DNA of 64,000 bases from Synechococcus sp. CCY 0621 (lineage in GTDB: Bacteria > Cyanobacteriota > Cyanobacteriia > PCC-6307 > Cyanobiaceae). A model generated the notes under the pieces. That model saw only the letters and a program-made list of their open reading frames with translations. It was not told the origin of the DNA and made no database searches. Shown one piece after another: positions 55,589-64,000 of this stretch (position 1 is its first letter; every line of letters begins with the position of its first letter). Location of the stretch: assembly GCF_019038465.1 (NCBI RefSeq), contig NZ_JAFKRH010000015.1, positions 205,207-269,206 of the forward strand. Reading direction: 5' to 3'. The translations under genes and the position numbers were made by a program.

Positions 55589-56578
55589 TCAGACCGCCAG
55601 GAGGCCGATCTCCTTGCGGAGCTGGTCGATGGTGGCGGCGCCAAGGTAGCTCTGCGCACAGTGCACCATCGGCAGGCGCATCAGCTGGGCGCGGTTCTGG
55701 CGCAGGGTCTGCTCCACCAGGGGCAGGCTGGGCTTGTCGCAGATCACGTGGCTGGAGGCCCGCAGCAACGCCAGCAGGCGGCTGCTGGTGTCGGGATTGG
55801 CGGTCATCACCAGCAGTTCGTTGCCCCGCATGCTGTGCAGGATCACTTCGGCGGCCCGCAGGATCCCCGGGCTGATGCTCACCAGGCCGACGCAGCTGCC
55901 GGGACGCAGTTCCTTGAGCATGCCCAGTTCGTGGCCGAAGTCGTTGAGGTCGACCGGCACGGCCCGCACCCCGTGCACCTTGGCGATCTGCTCGACCTCC
56001 TGCAGGAAGTAGCGGCTGGTGACCACCGTTCCCTTGCTGGAGGTCTCCAGCACCGATTCGAGCTCTTCGATCGGCACCACCTCCACCGGCACCTCCAGGC
56101 TGGGCTTGAGCTCCTCGGCGATCAGGATCGAGGCGCCGATGTCTTCGCGGGAGGTGCTCACCAGCACCCGGGCACCGCAGCGCAGCCGCCAGTCGATTTC
56201 CCGGGTGAGCAGTTCCCGCGCCTGCTGCAGGGTGCAACCGGCATTCAGCAGCCCATCGACGCTCTGGCGCACTTCCCGGTCGATGTCCGGCAGGGCCTTG
56301 CTGCGCAGCCCCGGCGGTGGCTTGATCTCGCGCGGGTTCTGCTGGTCGCGCACATAGATCCCCGAACCGGCCATGGCCTCCACCACGCCGTCGGTCTCGA
56401 GCTGGCGGTAGACCTTGCTGATCGTGTTGCGGTGCAGGCCGGTCTGCATGGCCAGCTGGCGCGTGCTCGGCAATCGGTGGCCCGGCGGGTAGTGCCGGGC
56501 GGCGATGGCGAAGCAGATCTGGTTGTACAGCTGGGTCGACGCCGGGATGTCGCTCTCCTGCTGGATGTGAAATCGCAC
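55589..56578 (-). CDS. GntR-family transcriptional regulator
   Basis: A 329-residue DNA-binding regulator. The start is taken as GTG 56578 (reading MRFHIQQESDIPASTQLYNQI), since codons upstream to 56650 are low in pattern and crowd the divergent hydrolase start. The winged helix spans about 15-80 (PPGHRLPSTRQLAMQTGLHRNTISKVYRQLE). The remainder (about 100-329) is an alpha/beta domain that is neither a clear FadR, UTRA nor aminotransferase type. It is upstream of cysE in a two-gene unit, so a link to sulfur or cysteine status is possible but not shown. Confidence 0.85.
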   Translation of the reverse strand: MRFHIQQESDIPASTQLYNQICFAIAARHYPPGHRLPSTRQLAMQTGLHRNTISKVYRQLETDGVVEAMAGSGIYVRDQQNPREIKPPPGLRSKALPDIDREVRQSVDGLLNAGCTLQQARELLTREIDWRLRCGARVLVSTSREDIGASILIAEELKPSLEVPVEVVPIEELESVLETSSKGTVVTSRYFLQEVEQIAKVHGVRAVPVDLNDFGHELGMLKELRPGSCVGLVSISPGILRAAEVILHSMRGNELLVMTANPDTSSRLLALLRASSHVICDKPSLPLVEQTLRQNRAQLMRLPMVHCAQSYLGAATIDQLRKEIGLLAV

Positions 56579-56656
56579 GCCAGTGTGGCCAGGGGGTCTG
56601 GCCGCCACCCTAAGGAGCTTTGGGCCCCGTGACAATTCCCTCGTTGTCATACGACC

Positions 56657-57484
56657 ATGTGCCGGTTGCCATGTGCCGGTTTGTCCGTCTCCGATTCCGT
56701 CGCCTCCTGGCTGCAGCTCGAGCCCCAGCGGCCGGAGCAGGTTCCGCTGCGCTGCTGGTGGGCCCGGCCCACTGGCACACCGCCCCGGGGAGGGGTGCTG
56801 GTGTTACCGGAGGTGTTCGGGATCAATGGCTGGATCCGCAGCGTCACGCAGCGCTTGGCCGAGGTGGGCTACGCAGCCCTGGCGGTGCCCCTCTATGCCC
56901 GCACCGCCCCTGCGCTGGAGCTGGGTTATGGCCCCGCCGACCTGGCGCTGGGCCGCCACCACAAAGAGCTCACCCGCGCCGACCAGCTGCTGAGCGACGT
57001 GGGCCTCGCCGCCGACTGGCTGCAGCAGCAGTTGCCCGTGCCCGCCGCCGGCCTGGGATGTGTGGGGTTCTGTTTCGGCGGCCACGTCGCCCTGCTGGCC
57101 GCCAGCCTGCCCCAGGTGGCTGTCACGGTCGATTTCTACGGAGCCGGCGTGGCCTCGGGCCGCCCCGGTGGTGGTCCCGCCAGCCTGGAACAGGTGCCGT
57201 CGATTGGTGGCACGCTGCTTTGCATCTGCGGCGATGGCGATCCCCTCATCCCCCCGGCGGATGTGGCCGCGATCAAGACGGCCCTGTCGGCCGCCAACGC
57301 CGCCCGGGTTCTGGCCGCGGTTCCGCCCCAGCCCCACCGGCTGGTGCTGCTGGAAGGGGGCCACGGCTTCATGTGCTCAGCTCGGCCCGACCATCGCCCC
57401 GAGGCGGCGGAGCTGGGATGGTCACTGCTGCTGGAGGCGTTCGATCAGGTGCTGGGTTCGCAAGGGGGCAGGGGCTCGGCCTGA
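56657..57484 (+). CDS. dienelactone hydrolase family protein
   Basis: A 275-residue alpha/beta hydrolase. It shows the glutamate loop VLPEVFGINGWI, the nucleophile elbow GCVGFCFGGH with cysteine as nucleophile, a CGDGDPLIPP segment with the acid, and GGHGFMC with the histidine, as in DLH enzymes. Substrates of cyanobacterial members are unknown. It is divergent from the GntR gene and convergent with infC, 8 bases apart. Confidence 0.88.
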   Translation: MCRLPCAGLSVSDSVASWLQLEPQRPEQVPLRCWWARPTGTPPRGGVLVLPEVFGINGWIRSVTQRLAEVGYAALAVPLYARTAPALELGYGPADLALGRHHKELTRADQLLSDVGLAADWLQQQLPVPAAGLGCVGFCFGGHVALLAASLPQVAVTVDFYGAGVASGRPGGGPASLEQVPSIGGTLLCICGDGDPLIPPADVAAIKTALSAANAARVLAAVPPQPHRLVLLEGGHGFMCSARPDHRPEAAELGWSLLLEAFDQVLGSQGGRGSA

Positions 57485-57492
57485 GGGCGGGT

Positions 57493-58074
57493 TCAGCCGG
57501 CTGCGGCAGCGGCCGTCTTGCCGGCCGCCTGCTTGCGGGGACTGAGGAACATGATCATGTTGCGGCCTTCCCGCTTGGGGGGCTGCTGGATCTCGGCGTT
57601 CTCTTCGAGGTCCTTGGCCATGCGATACAGCAACTGCTCGGCCAGGGCCGTGTGCTGGATCTCCCGGCCCCGGAAGATCACCGTGCACTTGACCTTGTCG
57701 CCCGATTTGAGGAAGCGGACCGCCTGACCGATGCGCACCTGGTAGTCGTGCGAGTCGATCTTGTAGCGCATCTTCACCTCCTTGACCTCGGTCTGGTGCG
57801 ATTTCTTCTTGGCCTCCTTGGCCTTCTTTTCCTGTTCGAACTTGTACTTGCCATAATCCATGATCCGGCAGACCGGCGGATCGGCCTTCTCGCTCACCAG
57901 GACCAGATCCAGCTCGCGGTCGCGGGCGACATCAAGGGCCGCCTCTCGGGTGATGACTCCCAGTTGACTGCCGTCCGCATCCACCACACGAAGGTTGGGG
58001 TAGCTGATGCGGTCGTTGATGTTGGGCAGCTCCCGCACGGGAGCACGGCGATCAAAACGGGGACGGGGAGGCAT
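57493..58074 (-). CDS. infC: translation initiation factor IF-3
   Basis: Binds the 30S subunit and checks start-codon and initiator-tRNA pairing. The 193-residue protein has the N-terminal domain ([23 protein letters not shown]), a lysine-rich linker ([17 protein letters not shown]) and the C-terminal domain ([29 protein letters not shown]). An alanine-rich tail closes it. It follows miaA by 20 bases on the same strand and is likely cotranscribed. Confidence 0.97.
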   Translation of the reverse strand: MPPRPRFDRRAPVRELPNINDRISYPNLRVVDADGSQLGVITREAALDVARDRELDLVLVSEKADPPVCRIMDYGKYKFEQEKKAKEAKKKSHQTEVKEVKMRYKIDSHDYQVRIGQAVRFLKSGDKVKCTVIFRGREIQHTALAEQLLYRMAKDLEENAEIQQPPKREGRNMIMFLSPRKQAAGKTAAAAAG

Positions 58075-58094
58075 TCACAGGGGCGGTTAGCTGT

Positions 58095-59030
58095 TCACCC
58101 TAAACCGCCCGTGGCCGCTCCCATGGCCTGTTGAAGCACATCGGCCTCCGAAGCCCCGCCCATGGCCCCATCCGTCAGCCAGAGGGGCTGGTGCTGGCGC
58201 CGGAACCAGGTGCGCTGCCGTTTGGCGTACTGCCGCGTCCGCCGCTCCGTCAGGGCGATGGCGGCGTCCCGCTCCAGTTCGCCCCGCAGCAGCTGCGCCG
58301 CTTCGCCATAGCCGATCGTGGTCAGCAACGGGCAGTCGGCGCCGAAACGATCGATCAACTGGGCCGTTTCCTGCACCAGTCCGCCGCCGTAGAGCGCGGC
58401 CGTGCGGCGCCCGATGCGCTGGGGCAGGTCGGCCGGATCCAGGCCCAGCTCCAGCACGCGCCAGGGGGGAGGGCACTGGCTCTGCAGGGCCGACAGGGGC
58501 CGGCCGGTGGCATAGAGCACCTCCAGGGCCCGGATGGTGCGGACGGCGTCGGCCGGTGCGATGCGACCGGCCGCCTGTGGGTCGTTCTGCTGCAGCAGTT
58601 GGTGGCAGACAGCCTGACCGAGGTCGGCGAACTGGGCCCGCAGGGCCGGCTGGGGCGGCACCGCCGGCGGCTGCAGGCCCGCCAGCAGGGCCTTGAGATA
58701 GAGCCCGCTTCCCCCCACCAGCAGGGCCACGCCCCGGCGCTGGTGTTCCGCCGCGATCGCGGCGCCCGCCAGGGCCTTGAACTCCTGCAGGGTGAGCGGC
58801 TGGTCGGGGTCACTCAGATCCAGCAGTTCGTGGCGCACCCGGGCCCGCTGCTCAGGCGTGGGTTTGGCCGTGCCCACGTCCATATGGCGGTACATCTGGC
58901 GCGAGTCCACCGACAGCACGGCCAGATCGAGGGCCTCGGCCAGTTCGATCGCCAGGGCGGTCTTGCCGCTGGCGGTCGGGCCGAGCAGGGCGATCACCAG
59001 GGGCAGATCGGCTCCGGGGGAGGGCGCCAC
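58095..59030 (-). CDS. miaA: tRNA dimethylallyltransferase
   Basis: Adds a dimethylallyl group to A37 of tRNAs that read codons beginning with U. The 311-residue protein has the P-loop [20 protein letters not shown] near residue 15, [31 protein letters not shown], and the late [14 protein letters not shown] then [18 protein letters not shown] 59030 is used as start. A 248-base gap to gyrB on the other side holds the divergent promoters. Confidence 0.95.
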   Translation of the reverse strand: MAPSPGADLPLVIALLGPTASGKTALAIELAEALDLAVLSVDSRQMYRHMDVGTAKPTPEQRARVRHELLDLSDPDQPLTLQEFKALAGAAIAAEHQRRGVALLVGGSGLYLKALLAGLQPPAVPPQPALRAQFADLGQAVCHQLLQQNDPQAAGRIAPADAVRTIRALEVLYATGRPLSALQSQCPPPWRVLELGLDPADLPQRIGRRTAALYGGGLVQETAQLIDRFGADCPLLTTIGYGEAAQLLRGELERDAAIALTERRTRQYAKRQRTWFRRQHQPLWLTDGAMGGASEADVLQQAMGAATGGLG

Positions 59031-59278
59031 GGGGGTCGGGTGCGGCGGCCGCAGGCCGGGCGCGACAGGGGGATCGGGCCATCCTGCCGGAGGTGGATCG
59101 ATGCGGTGATTGCACCCCTGGGGTAAATCGGTTCCCAGAGGCGTCTCTGGGGCTCTCCGGGATGGCGGTGATAGATTGGTCTTTGCGCAGCGTCCTTTGG
59201 GTGCCGCTTCGCCCCATTGCCGCCCCGCCGCCCCGGGATTCGCCGCCCTTGTCAGCCCCCTGGGGAGACCTTTTCTGA

Positions 59279-61236
<1,958 letters not shown>

Positions 61237-61237
<1 letters not shown>

Positions 61238-61572
61238 TGACCCCACGCCATCCAATGGCAGTGCCGGCCTGGCGCTGGGCCGCCCTGCTCGGTTTCGCCC
61301 TGCTGGCGCCGGCGGCCCTGCCCGCCGGCGGCGGCGAACGGCGCTTGCCGGATGTCCGGCGCCGCGAACGCCAGGCCGAACCCCTGCTGAGCAACGGCAC
61401 CGTCGGGCTCCACTGCGCCCCCCGCTGCCAGGCGCCGGTGCTGGCGCGCCTTGAAACGGGAGCCCCGCTGCGGGTGTTGCGTGAGTGGATGGAGCCCGGT
61501 GGCCGCCGCTGGCTCCAGGTGGAAACTTCCACCGCCGCCGGGCAGCCCAGCCGCGGCTGGCTGGCGGGCTGA
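61237..61572 (+). CDS. small secreted SH3-like domain protein
   Basis: A 111-residue protein with an N-terminal signal peptide-like stretch (WRWAALLGFALLAPAALPAGG) and a body resembling a bacterial SH3 domain: VGLHCAPRCQAPVLARLETG, LRVLREWMEPGGRRWLQVE, RGWLAG. Two cysteines within the domain could form a disulfide outside the cytoplasm. It is translationally coupled to gyrB. Function unknown. Confidence 0.75.
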
Positions 61573-61583
61573 GCAGCTGACCT

Positions 61584-62063
61584 TCAGGCGGCCAGCGCTT
61601 TCTCGATCGCGGCAACCAGCTCAGCCCCGTCCGGTTCCACGGCGCTCTTGAAGCGGGCCAGCACGGTGCCGTCTTTGCCGATCAGGAACTTCTCGAAGTT
61701 CCAGGCCACGTCGCCGGCCGGTTCGGCCTGGGTGAGGGTGTCGTAGGGCGCCGTCTTGGAGCCCGTGGCATGCACCTTGTCGAACAGCTCGAAGCCCACG
61801 CCGTAGGTGGTGGAGCAGAACTGCTGGATCTCCTCCAGCGTGCCCGGTTCCTGGGCGCCGAAGTCGTTGCAGGGGAAGCCGAGCACGGCGAAGCCCTGGG
61901 GTCCGAATCGGTCCTGCAGGGCCTGCAGGCCGGTGTACTGGCGGGTGAAGCCGCAGCGGCTGGCCACGTTGACGATCAGCAGCACCGTCCCTGCCCATGC
62001 GCCGAGCTGGCGCTCTTCGCCGCTGGCGCTGCGCACCACCACGTCACTCACATTCAGCGCCAT
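61584..62063 (-). CDS. glutathione peroxidase
   Basis: A 159-residue thiol peroxidase. The catalytic triad positions are visible: C37 in NVASRCGFT, Q71 in CNDFGAQEPG and the tryptophan in VAWNFEKFLIGKDG. A second cysteine in FCSTTYGV suggests a thioredoxin-dependent mechanism as in plant and cyanobacterial members. Selenocysteine is replaced by cysteine. Convergent with the SH3 gene and divergent from mgtE. Confidence 0.95.
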   Translation of the reverse strand: MALNVSDVVVRSASGEERQLGAWAGTVLLIVNVASRCGFTRQYTGLQALQDRFGPQGFAVLGFPCNDFGAQEPGTLEEIQQFCSTTYGVGFELFDKVHATGSKTAPYDTLTQAEPAGDVAWNFEKFLIGKDGTVLARFKSAVEPDGAELVAAIEKALAA

Positions 62064-62142
62064 GGATTTCTACAAAGGGAAGGTCGCCGCGGACCCTAGC
62101 GGCTGAGCCCATACACTCGTACCCACCGGCATGCGAGGAGCG

Positions 62143-63519
62143 ATGGCTGAGGCCTCCGCCGTCGCCGAGGTGGTGGCCCGCCAGTTGGAGGGACTGCTGC
62201 AGGCGGGGAATTACGACGGCGCCAAACTGCTGCTGCAGCCCGTGCAGGCGGTGGATTCCGCTGAGGCGATCGGCACCCTGCCGCGCACGCTCCAGGCGCT
62301 CGCCTTCCGCCTGCTGCCCAAGAACGAGGCGATCGAGGTCTACGAGTACCTCGATGGCTCCGTGCAGCAGAGCCTGCTGGAGCGGTTGCGCTCCGGTGAG
62401 GTGCTGGAGCTGGTGGAGGAGATGTCCCCCGACGACCGGGTGCGGCTGTTCGACGAACTGCCGGCCAAGGTGGTGCGTCGGCTGCTGGCGGAGCTCAGCC
62501 CGGCAGAGCGGCGGGTCACGGCCCAGATGCTGGGCTACGAGGCCGAAACCGCCGGGCGCCTGATGACGACCGAATTCATCGACCTCAAGGAGTTCCACAG
62601 CGCCCAGCAGGCCCTCGACATCGTCCGCCGCCGCGCCCGCGACACCGAAACGATCTACAGCCTCTACGTGACCGATGCCTCGCGTCACCTCAGCGGCATG
62701 CTCTCGCTGCGGGATCTGGTGACGGCGGATCCGGAGGACCGGCTGGGGGATGTGATGACGCGGGAGGTGATGAGCGTCGCCACCGACACCGACCAGGAGG
62801 AGGTGGCCCGGGTGATCCAGCGCTACGACTTCCTGGCCGTGCCGGTGGTGGACCGGGAGCAGCGGCTGGTGGGGATCGTCACCGTGGACGACGTCATCGA
62901 CGTCATCCAGCAGGAGGCCACCCGCGACCTCTACGCCGCTGGCGCCGTGCAGGCCGGCGATGAGGACGACTACTTCCGCAGCAACCTGTTCACCGTGGCC
63001 CGTCGCCGGGTGGTGTGGCTGCTGGTGCTGCTGGTGGCGAACACCGGCACCTCGGCCGTGATCGCCTCCGAGCAGCTGGTGCTCAAGCAGGTGGTGCTGC
63101 TGGCGGCCTTCATTCCGCTGTTGATCGGCACCGGCGGCAACGTCGGGGCCCAGAGCTCCACCGTGGTCATCCGGGGTCTGAGCACCCAGCGGCTCCAGTC
63201 CCTGGGCCCCTGGCGCACCATCGGCCGGGAGCTGGTCGCCGGGGCGCTGCTGGGCGGCCTGCTGGCGGTGGTGGTGGTGCCCTGGGCCTGGACCATGGGG
63301 GGCAGTGCGCTGGTGGCGACCTCAGCCGGCATCAGCCTGGTGGCGATCACCACCCTGGCCGCCACCGCGGGCGCGGCCCTGCCCCTGCTGTTCGACCGGC
63401 TCGGCCTTGACCCGGCCCTGATGTCGGCCCCGTTCATCACCACGGCCACAGACGTGGCAGGCGTTTTCATCTACCTCAAGACCGCCCAGCTGCTGCTGCC
63501 AAGGCTGGGAACGGGGTGA
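62143..63519 (+). CDS. mgtE: magnesium transporter MgtE
   Basis: A magnesium channel/transporter gated by cytoplasmic magnesium. The 458-residue protein has the N domain of helical repeats (VLELVEEMSPDDRVRLFDELP), two CBS domains (about 135-255; VTADPEDRLGDVM, VPVVDREQRLVGIVTVDDVID) and about five C-terminal spans with PLLIGTGGNVGAQSST. ATG 62143 is preferred because GAGGAG precedes it, whereas ATG 62131 has no such site. The gene is intact. Confidence 0.95.
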   Translation: MAEASAVAEVVARQLEGLLQAGNYDGAKLLLQPVQAVDSAEAIGTLPRTLQALAFRLLPKNEAIEVYEYLDGSVQQSLLERLRSGEVLELVEEMSPDDRVRLFDELPAKVVRRLLAELSPAERRVTAQMLGYEAETAGRLMTTEFIDLKEFHSAQQALDIVRRRARDTETIYSLYVTDASRHLSGMLSLRDLVTADPEDRLGDVMTREVMSVATDTDQEEVARVIQRYDFLAVPVVDREQRLVGIVTVDDVIDVIQQEATRDLYAAGAVQAGDEDDYFRSNLFTVARRRVVWLLVLLVANTGTSAVIASEQLVLKQVVLLAAFIPLLIGTGGNVGAQSSTVVIRGLSTQRLQSLGPWRTIGRELVAGALLGGLLAVVVVPWAWTMGGSALVATSAGISLVAITTLAATAGAALPLLFDRLGLDPALMSAPFITTATDVAGVFIYLKTAQLLLPRLGTG

Positions 63520-63596
63520 CCCGGCGGATCGGCGCTTTCTGAGAGGAGTTCACACTTCTTGATGTTACGCTTTACAGATAGTTATGGATCGGTTCC

Positions 63597-64000
63597 ATGG
63601 TCGTCGCCCTCGCCCTTGCCCAGCCCTCGACCTCCGACGCTGTCCGTCCCGTCTCTGTCCAGACGGTGGTTCGCCCTTCCCCGGGCCGTTCCATGCCCCC
63701 CGTCGATGGCGACCTGGTCCGCTCCTATCTGCGGGACATTGGTCGGGTGCCGCTGCTCAGCCATGAGCAGGAAATCACCCTGGGCCGCCAGGTGCAGGAG
63801 CTGATGGCCCTGGAGGAGACGCGCGAAGAGCTGAAGATGCGCTCCGGCGGCAACGATCCGAGCCAGCAGGAACTGGCAGTGGCGGTGGGCCTGCGGCCCG
63901 AGGTGCTGCGCAAGCGCCTGCACGCTGGCCGTCGCGCCAAGGAGCGGATGGTGGCGGCCAACCTGCGCCTGGTGGTGAGCGTGGCCAAGAAGTACACCAA
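63597..64000 (+). CDS. RpoD-type sigma factor, 3' end beyond the right edge
   Basis: An open frame from ATG 63597 to the window edge (134 complete codons). A variable N-terminal 35 residues are followed by region 1.2 (DLVRSYLRDIGRVPLLSHEQEITLGRQVQEL), a short non-conserved segment, region 3-like helix SQQELAVAVGLRPEVLRKRL and the beginning of region 2 (MVAANLRLVVSVAKKYT). This fits a cyanobacterial group 2 sigma factor, used in stress or circadian responses, rather than the larger principal SigA. The exact member cannot be named from the fragment. Confidence 0.9.
   Translation, partial: MVVALALAQPSTSDAVRPVSVQTVVRPSPGRSMPPVDGDLVRSYLRDIGRVPLLSHEQEITLGRQVQELMALEETREELKMRSGGNDPSQQELAVAVGLRPEVLRKRLHAGRRAKERMVAANLRLVVSVAKKYT

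Noticed and set aside
63559..63587. Possible promoter (TTGATG with a weak -10) upstream of the sigma factor
   Set aside because: The -10 match is too poor to support a call.

Overview
The window reads as the chromosome of a high-GC unicellular picocyanobacterium of the Cyanobium / Synechococcus type. The evidence is an intact psbZ (photosystem II), a Ycf23/DUF561-family gene, an aspartokinase long enough for four ACT repeats, a plastid-type SecA with no C-terminal metal-binding tail, and compact GC-rich gene packing. This assignment rests on gene content and remembered family features, not on a database search.

Layout. (a) 1-17.7 kb is GC-rich core: a partial hypothetical gene, tilS, a DUF561 gene, a holin-like membrane protein, uvrB, mscL, then a minus-strand run (Phd-PIN fusion, holA, lysC, MBL-receiver-GAF protein, sugar dehydrogenase), cobH, mutS, a probable 12-codon stub of psbZ, ribH-rfbA-rfbC and an intact psbZ. 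(b) About 17.8-50.3 kb is a surface-polysaccharide island whose base composition is visibly lower in GC from about 18.9 kb. It begins with an initiating sugar-phosphate transferase. It then holds a minus-strand set for a nonulosonic (sialic-acid-like) sugar (NeuB-, HAD- and NeuA-like genes with two glycosyltransferases); a GT2, a cupin and an HpcH/HpaI aldolase; a GT-C type membrane protein; a plus-strand set (GtrB-like, WecD-like, GtrA-like, methyltransferase, WecE-like); a recently damaged IS3-type element; two older decayed IS copies in what looks like empty DNA; and a tightly overlapping nine-gene minus-strand operon (gmd, wzm, wzt, two methyltransferases, three glycosyltransferases, FkbM methyltransferase). 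(c) From 50.5 kb the GC-rich core resumes: tRNA-Gly(GCC), a GNAT, secA, a vapBC pair, a GntR regulator with cysE, a dienelactone hydrolase, miaA-infC, gyrB with a small SH3-like protein, a glutathione peroxidase, mgtE, and the start of an RpoD-type sigma factor cut by the right edge.

How the genes work together. RfbA/RfbC, WecE/WecD-like, NeuB/HAD/NeuA and Gmd supply dTDP-, CMP- and GDP-activated deoxy and nonulosonic sugars. The glycosyltransferases assemble them, the methyltransferases and the SGNH protein may decorate them, and Wzm/Wzt exports the chain. The GtrB/GtrA/GT-C genes look like a separate route that adds a sugar on the periplasmic side. No complete pathway for any single sugar lies in the window (rfbB, rfbD, an NDP-sugar 2-epimerase and a GDP-sugar reductase are not seen).

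The least expected observations are: a single-chain Phd antitoxin-PIN toxin fusion with its own perfect 17-bp operator-like palindrome; a 56-bp palindromic mini-insertion in an IS orfB whose exact removal restores the reading frame; a probable psbZ remnant in front of ribH; a metallo-beta-lactamase / degenerate receiver / GAF fusion; and a perfect 10-bp hairpin joining the stop of one glycan gene to the start codon of the next.
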